NCBI GenBank assembly: GCA_035691065.1
Contig: DASSJT010000073.1
Coordinates: 1-64,000, forward strand
Direction of reading: 5' to 3'
Origin: DASSJT01 sp035691065
Lineage (GTDB): Bacteria > Actinomycetota > Actinomycetes > Actinomycetales > Dermatophilaceae
DNA: 64,000 nucleotides
Shown here piece by piece: positions 45,200 to 54,091 of this stretch (positions are counted from its first letter, which is position 1; each line of letters opens with the position of its first letter). A program made the translations under genes and the position numbers. The notes under the pieces are model-generated. The model saw only the letters and a list, made by a program, of their open reading frames with translations, was not told the origin of the DNA and did no database searches.

Positions 45200-47779
45200 G
45201 TGAAGGCCATCCGACGGTTCTCTGTCCGCACCATGCTCCCCGCGCCCATCGCCGCCCTGGGAGAGCTCGCCAGCAACCTGCGCTGGTCCTGGCACCCGCC
45301 CACACGCGACCTCTTCGCCGCCATCGACGGCGCGCGCTGGGCAGCCGTCCGCAAGGATCCGGTGGCCCTGCTGTCGGCCCTCTCGACCGAGGAGCTCGCG
45401 GCGCTCGCGGCGGACGGGGAGTTCGTCGCGCGGGTGGCCGACGCCAAGGCGGCCCTCGACGACTACCTCTCCAAGCCCCGCTGGTACCAGCGCTACGCAG
45501 AGCAGGCCGAGGGCGGGGCCCCGCGGTCCATTGCCTACTTCAGCCCCGAGTTCGGCATCACCGAGGCGCTGCCGCAGTACTCCGGGGGGCTGGGCATCCT
45601 CGCGGGCGACCACCTCAAGTCCGCGTCCGACCTCGGCGTGCCCATCGTCGGCGTCGGCCTGTTCTACAAGACCGGCTACTTCAAGCAGTCGCTCAACCGC
45701 GACGGCTGGCAGCAGGAGACCTACCCGGTCCTCGACCCCGACGGCCTTCCCCTCTCCCTGGTGCGGGAGAACGACGGCACGCCGGCGGTCATCACCCTCA
45801 AGCAGCCCGGCGGCCGCGAGCTGCGCGCCCATGTCTGGCGGGCGCAGGTCGGCCGGGTGCCGCTGCTGCTGCTCGACTCGGACGTGCCGGGCAACGACGA
45901 GGCCGCGCGCAACGTCACCAACCGGCTCTACGGCGGGGGCGGCGAGCAGCGGCTCCAGCAGGAGATGCTCCTCGGCATGGGCGGCGTGCGCGCCCTGCGG
46001 CTGTGGTCGCGGCTCACCGGCACGCCGGCGCCGGACGTCTATCACACCAACGAGGGCCACGCCGGGTTCCTGGGCATCGAGCGGATCCACGAGCTCGCCA
46101 CCGAGCACGCCATGTCCTTCGACGAGGCGCTCGAAGCGGTCCGCGCTGCAACGGTCTTCACCACCCACACTCCCGTACCCGCCGGCATCGACCGGTTCGA
46201 GTCGAGCCTCATCGAGCTCTACTTCGGCGGCGACCAGGCCGTGCCGGGCGTCCCGCTCCAGCGCCTCCTCGAGCTGGGGGCCGAGACCTACGAGGGCGGC
46301 AGCGCGGGCATCTTCAACATGGCCGTCATGGGACTGCGACTGGCCCAGCGCGCCAACGGCGTCTCGAAGCTGCATGGCGTCGTGAGCCGGGAGATGTTCG
46401 ACGGCCTCTGGCCGGGCTTCGACGACGCCGAGGTGCCGATCACGAGCATCACCAACGGCGTCCACGCTCCCACGTGGGTCGACCGTCGCGTCTACGAGCT
46501 CGCTGAGCGACACCTGCACACCCACGACATCGAGCGCGACGACGCATGGGGCCGCATCGCCGAGGTCCCCAGGTCGGAGATCTGGGCGACCAAGCGCGAC
46601 CTGCGTCGCCAGCTGGTCGAGGAGTCCCGGCGGCGGATGCGCTCGTCCTGGGCCAAGCGTGGGGCCTCGCCGGCCGAGCTGGGCTGGGTCGACGACATCC
46701 TGGACCCCGACGTCCTCACGATCGGCTTCGCCCGCCGGGTGCCCACGTACAAACGCCTCACTCTCATGCTTCGCGACCCCGGCCGCCTCAAGAAGCTGCT
46801 GCTCGACGCCGACCGCCCGATCCAGCTGGTCATCGCGGGCAAGTCGCACCCGGCGGACGAGACCGGCAAGCAGCTGATCCAGCAGATGGTCCGCTTCGCC
46901 GACGATCCGGAGGTCCGCCACCGCATCGCCTTCCTGCCCAACTACGACATCGCGATGGCCCAGCACCTCTACCCGGGCTGCGACGTCTGGCTGAACAACC
47001 CGCTGCGCCCGTTCGAGGCCTGCGGCACCTCGGGCATGAAGGCCGCCCTCAACGGCGCGCTCAACCTCTCGATCCTCGACGGCTGGTGGGACGAGTGGTA
47101 CGACGGCGAGAACGGCTGGGCGATCCCGACCGCCGACGGCGTCGAGGACCCGCACCGGCGGGACGACCTCGAGGCGGCGGCGCTCTATGACCTGATCGAG
47201 ACCCAGGTGGCCCCGCGCTTCTACGACCGGGACTCCGACGGCCTGCCCCAGAACTGGCTGTCGATGATCACCCACACCCTTGCGACGCTGGGCCCGAAGG
47301 TGCTCGCCAGCCGCATGGTCCGCGACTACACCGAGCAGCTCTACACGCCTGCGGCGCGCGCCGGCTGGTCGCTCAACGGCAAGACCTACGTCGGCGCGCG
47401 CGACCTGGCGGCCTACAAGGCCAAGGCCCGCGAGGCCTGGCCCTCGGTGCACGTGGACCACGTCGAGTCCTCAGGCGTGGGCGACTCGCCCCAGACCGGC
47501 GAGACGCTCCACGTCACCGCCTACGTCTCGCTCGGCGAGCTGGAGCCCCATGAGGTCGACGTCCAGGTCGCCTATGGCCGGGCCACCGACGCAGACGACC
47601 TGAACGACGTGCACACCGTGTCGCTGGCCCACAGCGCCACCTACGAGGCCGGCAAGCACCAGTTCTCCGGTGACATCCCGCTCTCGACGACCGGTTCGTT
47701 CGGCTACACCGTGCGCATCCTGCCGCTGCACGCCGGCCTGGCCACCCCCTCGAACCTCGGGCTGGTCGCGAACGCCTAG
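45200..47779 (+). CDS. glgP: Alpha-glucan phosphorylase
   Basis: Phosphorolysis of alpha-1,4-glucan to glucose-1-phosphate, using pyridoxal phosphate; 859 residues. It is of the actinobacterial/archaeal GlgP type with the N-terminal DUF3417 domain (PAPIAALGELASNLRWSWHPPTRDLFAAID). The catalytic half contains ITSITNGVHAPTWVD, RRVPTYKRLTLML, IAGKSHPADETGKQLIQQ, and the PLP-site region ACGTSGMKAALNGALNLSILDGWWDEWYDG with the cofactor Lys. GTG 45200 is assigned because the conserved KAIRRFSVRTMLP start follows and a TATGAT box lies just in front, implying a leaderless mRNA. Glucose-1-phosphate produced here would be converted by Pgm of the divergent operon. Confidence 0.95.
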   Translation: MKAIRRFSVRTMLPAPIAALGELASNLRWSWHPPTRDLFAAIDGARWAAVRKDPVALLSALSTEELAALAADGEFVARVADAKAALDDYLSKPRWYQRYAEQAEGGAPRSIAYFSPEFGITEALPQYSGGLGILAGDHLKSASDLGVPIVGVGLFYKTGYFKQSLNRDGWQQETYPVLDPDGLPLSLVRENDGTPAVITLKQPGGRELRAHVWRAQVGRVPLLLLDSDVPGNDEAARNVTNRLYGGGGEQRLQQEMLLGMGGVRALRLWSRLTGTPAPDVYHTNEGHAGFLGIERIHELATEHAMSFDEALEAVRAATVFTTHTPVPAGIDRFESSLIELYFGGDQAVPGVPLQRLLELGAETYEGGSAGIFNMAVMGLRLAQRANGVSKLHGVVSREMFDGLWPGFDDAEVPITSITNGVHAPTWVDRRVYELAERHLHTHDIERDDAWGRIAEVPRSEIWATKRDLRRQLVEESRRRMRSSWAKRGASPAELGWVDDILDPDVLTIGFARRVPTYKRLTLMLRDPGRLKKLLLDADRPIQLVIAGKSHPADETGKQLIQQMVRFADDPEVRHRIAFLPNYDIAMAQHLYPGCDVWLNNPLRPFEACGTSGMKAALNGALNLSILDGWWDEWYDGENGWAIPTADGVEDPHRRDDLEAAALYDLIETQVAPRFYDRDSDGLPQNWLSMITHTLATLGPKVLASRMVRDYTEQLYTPAARAGWSLNGKTYVGARDLAAYKAKAREAWPSVHVDHVESSGVGDSPQTGETLHVTAYVSLGELEPHEVDVQVAYGRATDADDLNDVHTVSLAHSATYEAGKHQFSGDIPLSTTGSFGYTVRILPLHAGLATPSNLGLVANA

Positions 47780-47853
47780 CGACGGCATACCGCCTGGCAC
47801 CTGCCCGGCCCGCCGGCGGGACATCCGCGGAGGGTCGGGCAGGATGTCGAGGT

Positions 47854-48252
47854 ATGCCGTTGAGCCAACCCGCCACCGTCTGCCCCATCGCGCTGGCTGC
47901 AGTCCTGCTGGCGGGCGGGGCGGCTGGGTGCTCGCCTGGAGGTGGCGGTGACCAGGGCGGGTCGGCCGTCCCCACCACAGCGACGACGTCCGCCCCGACC
48001 CAGCTCGAGGTGTGTACCCGCAGCGTGGCGTACTGGTCGGACGAGGCCCTGTCGCACCCGCCGGACTGGGGCCTGGACTACCAGGAGATGGGCCTCTCCG
48101 ACCGCCAGTACCGCGCTGTCCGCGACATCGTGCAGCGCGGCCGCCGGATGGGCTCCCGGCCGCCCGGCTGGGCCCGCGCCGAGGCGCTGCGGGCGTGTGA
48201 GCAGCTCGTCGCCACGGCTCCCGACCAGAGCGGCGGCGGCTGGCCCGACTAG
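47854..48252 (+). CDS. Small putative lipoprotein
   Basis: A 132-residue exported protein. The signal PIALAAVLLAGGAAGC ends in a lipobox (GAAGC, Cys at ~26), followed by a Gly/Ser/Thr-rich linker and a ~85-residue conserved-looking helical domain (LEVCTRSVAYWSDEALSHPPDWGLDYQEMGLSDRQYRAVRDIVQRGRR) with two Cys residues that may pair. I do not recognise the family. The ATG start lies inside a GTATGCCG octamer (47852-47859). It sits alone between glgP and glgX. Imperfect GGCGGCTGCCC-type repeats follow its stop codon. Confidence 0.7.
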   Translation: MPLSQPATVCPIALAAVLLAGGAAGCSPGGGGDQGGSAVPTTATTSAPTQLEVCTRSVAYWSDEALSHPPDWGLDYQEMGLSDRQYRAVRDIVQRGRRMGSRPPGWARAEALRACEQLVATAPDQSGGGWPD

Positions 48253-48325
48253 GGAGAGCCGCGGCTGGCCCGGCCAGGGAAGCGGCGGCTGCCCTCTAGA
48301 AAGACCGGCGGCTGCCCTGACTGGG
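48230..48325. repeat. Imperfect GGCGGCTG-type repeats between lipoprotein and glgX genes
   Basis: Four spaced copies of a GGCGGCTG(G/C)CC-like element (GGCGGCTGGCCC, GCGGCTGGCCCG, GGCGGCTGCCCT, GGCGGCTGCCCT) fill the short gap between the converging lipoprotein and glgX genes. The last two copies are identical over 12 bases. Function is unknown. Confidence 0.5.
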
Positions 48326-48356
48326 CCAGCTGGCCCGCCGGGGCTGACCCAGTTCC

Positions 48357-50561
48357 TCAGGTCGGGTCCCAGGCGCGGTAGACCCGCATGCTCGAGGCGC
48401 CCACCCGCACCACCCCGGGGGGTTGCGGGTCGCCGGGCTCCCCGGGCACCTCATGGCTGCTGTCCCAGAGCAGCTGGTATGCCGTGAGCCCGGGCACCTC
48501 CGGCAGGCGCACCTCCTGCTCGGTCGCCCCTCCGTGGAGGACCAGCAGAACGGATTGCTCGTGGATCCAGGCGCCGTCGAGGAGCATCTGCAGGGTGCGC
48601 GCCGAGGGGTCCTCCCACCGGCGGTTGTCCATGTGCACTCCCCGGGCGTCGAACCAGGAGAGGTCGGTCGACCCGTCCTCGTGCACCTCTCGCCCGGTGA
48701 AGAACGACCGCTGGCGAAGCACGGGGTGCTCGCGGCGCAGGGCCGCAAGGTAGCGCACGGTCTCGAGCAGCCCCACCTGCCACCCCTCGAGGTCCCACGA
48801 GAGCCACGAGACCTCGTTGTCCTGGCAGTAGGGGTTGTTGTTGCCGCCGCGGGTGCGGCCCATCTCGTCGCCGGAGAGCAGCATCGGGACCCCCGTGGAG
48901 ACCAGAAGCGTGCCGAGGAGGTTGCGCATCGAGCGCCGCCGGGCCGTGTTGACGCCCTCGTCGTCGATGGGGCCCTCGACACCGTGGTTCCACGAGCGGT
49001 TGTTGTCGCTGCCGTCGTGGTTTCCCTCGCCGTTGCCCTCGTTGTGCTTGGTGTTGTATGCCGTGAGGTCGGCAACCGTGAACCCGTCGTGGGCGGTCAC
49101 GAAGTTGATCGACGCGAGGGTGCCGCGGTCCCGCTTCCCGAAGAGGTCCTCGGAGCCGGCCAGCCGGGTCGCGAGCTCCCGGACGCCATGGCCGCCGGTC
49201 CGTTCGATGGCGGCGCGCACGTCGGTGAGCCAGAACGTCCGCGCCGTGTCGCGGAACCGGTCGTTCCACTCGCTGAACGGTGGTGGGAACTGGCCGGTTC
49301 GCCAGCCGTGGATGCCGAGGTCCCAGGGCTCCGCGATCAGCTTGACCCGGGAGAGCACGGGGTCGGTGCGCAGGGCGACCAGGAACGGGTGGTCGGGGTC
49401 GAAGTCGTCGCCGCGACCCCGGCCCAGAGCCACGGCGAGGTCGAACCGGAAGCCGTCGACGTGGCACTGGCCGACCCAGTAGCGCAGTGAGTCCAGGACC
49501 ATGCGGCACACCACGGGATTGCGCAGGTCGAGGGTGTTGCCACACCCGGTGAGGTCGATGTCCTGGGCGCGCTCGTCGAGCCGGTAGTAGGCCCGGTTGT
49601 CGAGACCCCGCCACGACAGGGTCGCGCCCGCGCGGGACTGCTCGGCCGTGTGGTTGTAGACCACGTCGAGAAGCACCTCGATGCCGGCCGCGTGGAGCAG
49701 CTTGACCATGCCCTTGAACTCGTTGACCACGCCCTGGGGGTCTGTCGCGGCCGCATACGGAGCATGCGGTGCGAAGAACCCCAGCGTGCTGTAGCCCCAG
49801 TGGTTGACCATGCCGCGCCGCACCAGCTCGGCGTCGTCCGTGAAGGCGTGGACCGGCAGGAGCTCGACCGCCGTGACCCCCAGCGAGAGGAGGTGCTCGA
49901 CGACGGCCGGATGGGCCATTCCGGCATATGTTCCGCGCAGGCGTTCCGGCACCCCGGGGTGCCGGCGGGTGAGCTCCCGCACGTGGGCCTCGTAGATCAG
50001 GGACTCGGCAAGCGAGTGCTGGGGCGACCGGTCGGCGCCCCAGTCGAAGGACTCCTCGACCACGACGCACCGGGGCATCGACCCGGCGCTGTCGAGGGAC
50101 GACTTGAGCTCGTCGTCGCCGCGCAGCGACCGGTGGACGCGGTGCCCGTAGACCGCCGGCCCCCACGTGACCGACCCTTCGATCGCCCGCGCATAGGGGT
50201 CGAGCAGGAGCTTGTTCTCGTTGTGCCGAAGCCCCTCCAGGGGCTTCCAAGGCCCACTGGCCCGGACGGCATACCTCTGCCCTGCCCTGACCCCCGGAAG
50301 CGAGCCGAACCACGTGCCGTGGATCCGCTCGGCGAGGGGCATGCGCTTCTCGCTCGCTCCATCGGCGTCGCCCTCGTCGAAGAGGCAGACCTCGACGCCG
50401 TCGGCGTGGCCTGCGTAGACCGCGAAGTCGGCGCCGTCGGGGGTCAGGGTCATGCCGAGGCTGGGCGGGAGGTCGAGGGCGGCCGGGCTGGCGTCCCGGC
50501 CGGTGGCCGGGCCAGCAGAAGGGCGGGTTGCCCGTCTGACCCGGTGCGAGGAAGGCGACAT
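48357..50561 (-). CDS. glgX: Glycogen debranching enzyme GlgX
   Basis: Isoamylase-type GH13 enzyme that hydrolyses alpha-1,6 branches left after phosphorylase action; 734 residues, full length. A CBM48 (GMTLTPDGADFAVYAGHADGVEVCLFDEGD) is followed by RVHRSLRGDDE, YEAHVRELTRRHPGVP, the nucleophile Asp in DGFRFDLAVALGR, acid Glu in KLIAEPWDLG, and the third Asp in NFVTAHDGFTVADL. SGDEMGRTRGGNNNPYCQDNE is the conserved debranching-enzyme block. It is transcribed separately from the glgE operon, convergent with the lipoprotein gene, and complements GlgP in glucan mobilisation. Confidence 0.95.
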   Translation of the reverse strand: MSPSSHRVRRATRPSAGPATGRDASPAALDLPPSLGMTLTPDGADFAVYAGHADGVEVCLFDEGDADGASEKRMPLAERIHGTWFGSLPGVRAGQRYAVRASGPWKPLEGLRHNENKLLLDPYARAIEGSVTWGPAVYGHRVHRSLRGDDELKSSLDSAGSMPRCVVVEESFDWGADRSPQHSLAESLIYEAHVRELTRRHPGVPERLRGTYAGMAHPAVVEHLLSLGVTAVELLPVHAFTDDAELVRRGMVNHWGYSTLGFFAPHAPYAAATDPQGVVNEFKGMVKLLHAAGIEVLLDVVYNHTAEQSRAGATLSWRGLDNRAYYRLDERAQDIDLTGCGNTLDLRNPVVCRMVLDSLRYWVGQCHVDGFRFDLAVALGRGRGDDFDPDHPFLVALRTDPVLSRVKLIAEPWDLGIHGWRTGQFPPPFSEWNDRFRDTARTFWLTDVRAAIERTGGHGVRELATRLAGSEDLFGKRDRGTLASINFVTAHDGFTVADLTAYNTKHNEGNGEGNHDGSDNNRSWNHGVEGPIDDEGVNTARRRSMRNLLGTLLVSTGVPMLLSGDEMGRTRGGNNNPYCQDNEVSWLSWDLEGWQVGLLETVRYLAALRREHPVLRQRSFFTGREVHEDGSTDLSWFDARGVHMDNRRWEDPSARTLQMLLDGAWIHEQSVLLVLHGGATEQEVRLPEVPGLTAYQLLWDSSHEVPGEPGDPQPPGVVRVGASSMRVYRAWDPT

Positions 50562-50729
50562 GGCCCCAAGCGTAGGGAGTGGTTACGGTTGCGGCATGAC
50601 GGTATTGCCCAGGCCATGCTCCTCCCTCTCGAGGGCCGCCCACGCGCAGCTCAGGACGGAGCGCAGGACGCATTGCGGGACCGAGCGCAGGACTCTCCTC
50701 CTGTGCCGGCTCGCTTGGGGTGTTGCCGC

Positions 50730-51215
50730 ATGACCGACCCGACCTCCCTGCCCAACTTCCCTCCGCCGCCGGACGAGCACCCGCTCCGGGGCCGGGTGCT
50801 CGACGCCCTCATCGACGCCGGGCTGAACCCCGACATCGACACCGACGGCGACGTCGCCTTCAAGGCCCAGGACCAGCAGCTGTTCGTGCGCTGCACCGAG
50901 GGTGACTTCCAGATCATGCGGGTCTTCGGCCAGTGGGCCCTGAGCGCCCCGGTGCCGAGCGACCCGCTGCGCCAGCTCTCCGCGTGCAACGAGCTCAACC
51001 TCACGCTGAACATCGTCAAGACCGGTCTGGCCAACGGCACCCTGGTCGTCACGGGCGAGCACATCGTGATGCCCCAGACCGACGTGTCCGGGCTGCTCAA
51101 CGTCACCATCCAGATCGTCCTCGCGGGTGTCCAGATGTGGCACGAGAAGGTCATGGGCGGCCCCGACGAGGGCCCCGGTGCGGGGCAGCCGGCCGCCCCG
51201 GAAGGAGACCTGTGA
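50730..51215 (+). CDS. YbjN domain-containing protein
   Basis: A 161-residue protein with the YbjN fold, related to type III secretion chaperone-like folds; its function in actinobacteria is unknown. Recognisable are the DALIDAGLNPDIDTDGDVAFKAQDQQLFVRCTEGDFQIMRVFGQW strand pattern and LRQLSACNELNLTLNIVKTGL near the middle. The N-terminus is Pro-rich. The ATG at 50730 is used; the longer open frame upstream overlaps glgX antisense. Its TGA overlaps the ATG of the enoyl-CoA hydratase (TGATG), so translation is coupled with that gene. Confidence 0.85.
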   Translation: MTDPTSLPNFPPPPDEHPLRGRVLDALIDAGLNPDIDTDGDVAFKAQDQQLFVRCTEGDFQIMRVFGQWALSAPVPSDPLRQLSACNELNLTLNIVKTGLANGTLVVTGEHIVMPQTDVSGLLNVTIQIVLAGVQMWHEKVMGGPDEGPGAGQPAAPEGDL

Positions 51216-52003
51216 TGGGCGACGTCCTCACCGTGGAGGTCGATGGCGGCATCGCCACGCTGCGGCTCAACCGACCGCCGATGAACGCCCTCAACATCGA
51301 GCTGCAGGAGGCGCTGCGCGAGGCGTCGGAGGAGGTCACCGCGCGCAAGGACGTCGCCGCCGTCGTGGTCTACGGCGGGGCGAAGGTCTTCGCAGCCGGG
51401 GCGGACATCAAGGAGATGGAGCACATGTCCTACACGGACATGGTCGACCGCTCCCGCAGCCTCACCTCGGCGTTCACGGCGGTGGCCCGGATCCCGAAGC
51501 CGACCGTCGCGGCCATCACCGGCTACGCGCTGGGAGGGGGCTGCGAGCTGTCCCTCTGCTGCGACTTCCGGGTGGCGGCCACCAACGCCAGGCTGGGCCA
51601 GCCGGAGATCCTCCTGGGCGTGATCCCGGGTGCTGGCGGCACCCAGCGACTGAGCCGGCTGGTGGGTCCGGCCCGGGCCAAGGACATCGTCTTCACCGGC
51701 CGGTTCGTCGCCGCCGACGAAGCGCTCGCCATCGGCCTCGTCGACGAGGTCGTGGAGCCGGGCGAGGGTGAGGAGGTCTATGCCGCGGCGCGAGCCCGCG
51801 TCGCACGCTACGTCGGCGGGCCGGCATACGCCCTGCGTGCCGCCAAGGAGGCCATCGACCGCGGACTGGAGGTCGACCTCGAGACCGGCCTGGAGATCGA
51901 GCGGGCGCAGTTCGCGGCGCTGTTCGCCACGCGCGACCGGGAGATCGGCATGAGGTCGTTCGTCGAGAACGGGCCGGGCAAGGCCGTGTTCGAGGGCGCC
52001 TGA
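51215..52003 (+). CDS. Enoyl-CoA hydratase/isomerase
   Basis: Crotonase-family enzyme, 262 residues, probably hydrating 2-enoyl-CoA to 3-hydroxyacyl-CoA. The oxyanion-hole and active-site segments are FAAGADIKEM (first), YALGGGCELSLCCDFRVA (second, with a catalytic Glu in GCEL) and LGQPEILLGVIPGAGGTQRL (second Glu). GAAGGAG at 51200-51206 supports ATG 51215. It overlaps both the preceding YbjN gene and the following methyltransferase gene by one base, forming a three-gene unit. With the thiolase, 3-hydroxyacyl-CoA dehydrogenase and Ccr it can complete an acetyl-CoA to butyryl/ethylmalonyl-CoA route. Confidence 0.93.
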   Translation: MGDVLTVEVDGGIATLRLNRPPMNALNIELQEALREASEEVTARKDVAAVVVYGGAKVFAAGADIKEMEHMSYTDMVDRSRSLTSAFTAVARIPKPTVAAITGYALGGGCELSLCCDFRVAATNARLGQPEILLGVIPGAGGTQRLSRLVGPARAKDIVFTGRFVAADEALAIGLVDEVVEPGEGEEVYAAARARVARYVGGPAYALRAAKEAIDRGLEVDLETGLEIERAQFAALFATRDREIGMRSFVENGPGKAVFEGA

Positions 52004-53073
52004 TGGCCCGCGCCGAGGCGCGCCCGGGTCTGGGCGGAAGTCCGGGCGTGGGGCTGGGCTGGAGTCCGGGTGTGGGGCTGGGCGGAAGTCCGGGCGGCGG
52101 GCTGGGCGCGGATCGGCCGTCGGGGGAGGAGGCGTCCGCCGAGGAGATTGTGCGCGCCTACTCCGACAACAAGCTCGCCCAGGTGCTCTACCACGACTGG
52201 GAGGCCCGGACCTACGACGAGAAGTGGTCGATCTCCTTCGACGAGCGCTGCATGGACTACGCGCGGGACCGGTTCAACGCCATCATCGGCTGTGAGGCAC
52301 ACGGCCGCGAGCCGCAGCCGTACGCCCGGGCGTTGGAGCTGGGGGCGGGCACAGGGTTCTTCTCGCTCAACCTCAAGCAGGCCGGCGTCCTCGACGAGGT
52401 GCACGTGACCGACCTCTCGCCGGGCATGGTCCAGGCGGCACAGGGCAATGCCGCCCGGCTCGGGTTCACCGTCGAGGGCCGGGTGGCCGATGCCGAGCGG
52501 CTCCCGTACGACGACGACACGTTCGACGTCGTGGTCGGCCACGCGGTCATCCACCACATCCCCGACGTCGAAGCCGCCTTCCGGGAGATGCTCCGGGTCC
52601 TTCGCCCAGGCGGGCGCTTCGTCATCGCGGGCGAGCCCACCCGCATCGGCGACTGGTACGCACGCCGGCTCGGGCAGCTGACCTGGGGGGCGACGACGTA
52701 TGTCACGGCGCTTCCGCCGCTCCGCGAGAAGTGGGCGCGGGCTCCCGAGGAGCTGGACGAGTCCTCGCGGGCCGCTGCGCTGGAGGCGGTCGTCGACCTG
52801 CACACCTTCGACCCCGGCGAGCTTTCCGCGACCGCCCGCCGGGCGGGGGCCACGGAGGTGCGCACCCACACCGAGGAGCTGACGGCGGCGTTCCTGGGCT
52901 GGCCGGTGCGGACGTTCGAGGTGGCGGTGAAGGAAGGTGCGCTGGGGTGGAACTGGGCGAGGTTCGCCTATGGGTCGTGGAAGCGGCTCTCCCAGGTGGA
53001 CCGCGCTCTCTCGCGCATCGTCCCTGACCGGTTCTTCTACAACGTCGGCATCACCGGCACCAAGCCGAGATGA
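52003..53073 (+). CDS. Class I SAM-dependent methyltransferase with N-terminal repeats
   Basis: A 356-residue methyltransferase. Residues ~11-34 are three copies of an eight-residue unit (G-G/W-S-P-G-V/G-G-L) encoded by three 24-base repeats at 52033-52104, an odd flexible leader. The Rossmann domain follows: motif I ALELGAGTGFFSL near 106-118, DLSPGMVQAAQGNAARLG, the acidic post-motif VADAERLPYDDDTFDVVVGHAVIHHIPD and LRVLRPGGRFVIAGEP. The C-terminal ~130 residues are helical with FAYGSWKRLSQVDRALSRIVPDRFFYNVGITG. The substrate is not evident. It starts with a TGATG overlap with the hydratase gene. Confidence 0.85.
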   Translation: MARAEARPGLGGSPGVGLGWSPGVGLGGSPGGGLGADRPSGEEASAEEIVRAYSDNKLAQVLYHDWEARTYDEKWSISFDERCMDYARDRFNAIIGCEAHGREPQPYARALELGAGTGFFSLNLKQAGVLDEVHVTDLSPGMVQAAQGNAARLGFTVEGRVADAERLPYDDDTFDVVVGHAVIHHIPDVEAAFREMLRVLRPGGRFVIAGEPTRIGDWYARRLGQLTWGATTYVTALPPLREKWARAPEELDESSRAAALEAVVDLHTFDPGELSATARRAGATEVRTHTEELTAAFLGWPVRTFEVAVKEGALGWNWARFAYGSWKRLSQVDRALSRIVPDRFFYNVGITGTKPR

Positions 53074-53332
53074 CCGACGCGCAGCGGACGCACCAGCCAC
53101 TGGCGCGCCTGATCCAGCGGTGACCGGGAACACCCGGCGCGCTGGGTCTGCCGCGGCCGCCGCGCCCGCCGCGCCCGCCGCGCCCGCCGCGGTGGCCGCC
53201 GCCGTGGTCGACGCGGCCGCCGTCGCGGTCGAGGACGCCGAGGTCGCGGTCGAGGACGCCGAGGTCGAGGCAGGAGTGGATCTGGCGGCCGCAGCGGACA
53301 TGAGCGCCCGCGACCACGGCCAAGGTGGAGCG

Positions 53333-53944
53333 ATGCCGCACCCGCCCCACTTGCCTCGTCCCGGGTCGTGGCTGCGTTGGATCGGGTGGGCGCTCGTACA
53401 CCGTGCCTACACCCGCCACCACCTGGCGAGCTACCTGCGGATGGCCCGCGCGAGCCTGCGCAACCCGTCGCTGCGGTTCGAGGGCCCCTGCTTCATCGGC
53501 CCCGACGTGCGGTTCGAGGTGCGCGAGGGCTACGCCCGCCTCGTCGTGGGCGCCTACGCCCACTTCGGTGCCCACTCGCGGCTGCGTGCCCACGAGGGCA
53601 CCCTGCGCATCGGGGCCAAGACAGTGGTCGGGATCCGCAACACGGTCAACTGCTGGCTCGACATCGAGATCGGCGAAACCTGCCTGTTCGGCGACGATGT
53701 CTACATCTGCGACTTCGACCACCGCACGGACAGCCTGATCCTTCCGATCAAGGACCAGGGCATCGTCAAGAGCCCAGTTCGCATCGGCGACGACGTCTGG
53801 CTCGGCACGAAGGTCGTGGTCACGCGCGGCACCGACATCGGCGCCCACTCGGTGGTGGGAGCCAGCGCCGTCGCCCGCGGGATCTACCCGCCGCGGTCCG
53901 TCGTCGTCGGCCAGCCCGGGCGTGTGGTGAAGACCCGCGCGTGA
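53333..53944 (+). CDS. Left-handed beta-helix acyltransferase
   Basis: Hexapeptide-repeat acetyl/acyltransferase (maltose/galactoside O-acetyltransferase-like), ~203 residues, acting as a trimer on a sugar or small alcohol. The repeat coils are seen in LRIGAKTVVGIRNTVNCWLDIEIGETCLFGDDVYICDFDHRTD (the His in CDFDHR is the likely catalytic base), VRIGDDVWLGTKVVVTRGTDIGAHSVVGASAVARG. The ATG at 53333 has a ribosome-binding-like AAGG and fits the family N-terminus. However, the frame is open upstream from GTG 53120 through an Ala/Pro-rich stretch and a VEDAEVA repeat with GC-rich third positions. A longer protein with a ~71-residue low-complexity extension is therefore possible. Confidence 0.85.
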   Translation: MPHPPHLPRPGSWLRWIGWALVHRAYTRHHLASYLRMARASLRNPSLRFEGPCFIGPDVRFEVREGYARLVVGAYAHFGAHSRLRAHEGTLRIGAKTVVGIRNTVNCWLDIEIGETCLFGDDVYICDFDHRTDSLILPIKDQGIVKSPVRIGDDVWLGTKVVVTRGTDIGAHSVVGASAVARGIYPPRSVVVGQPGRVVKTRA

Positions 53945-54018
53945 GCGGCCCTATCTCTACACAGTCGCCCCGTCCCTCGCTGGGTGGTCGCGAGGAACCA
54001 GCCACTGGCCACCCATTA

Positions 54019-54087
54019 ACGGGGAACCAGCACCAGGGAAGCAGCAACGGGGAAGCATCAACGGGGAACCAGCAACGAGAACCAGTA
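54019..54087. repeat. Degenerate 14-base tandem repeats
   Basis: Five consecutive variants of AACGGGGAACCAGC: intact at 54019 and near 54060, others changed by one to three bases (AGGGAAGCAGC, AACGGGGAAGCATC, AACGAGAACCAGT). The array fills the gap between the acyltransferase gene and the end of the GH57 gene (convergent) and is noticeably A-rich on the plus strand. Confidence 0.75.
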
Positions 54088-54091
54088 AGGC

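Noticed and set aside
53470..53490. tRNA-like GGTTCGAG sequence
   Set aside because: It falls inside the acyltransferase coding sequence and no cloverleaf can be formed; no tRNA was found anywhere in the window.
54019..54087. Possible CRISPR array or attachment site
   Set aside because: Contiguous degenerate 14-base repeats without spacers, no integrase and no tRNA gene.
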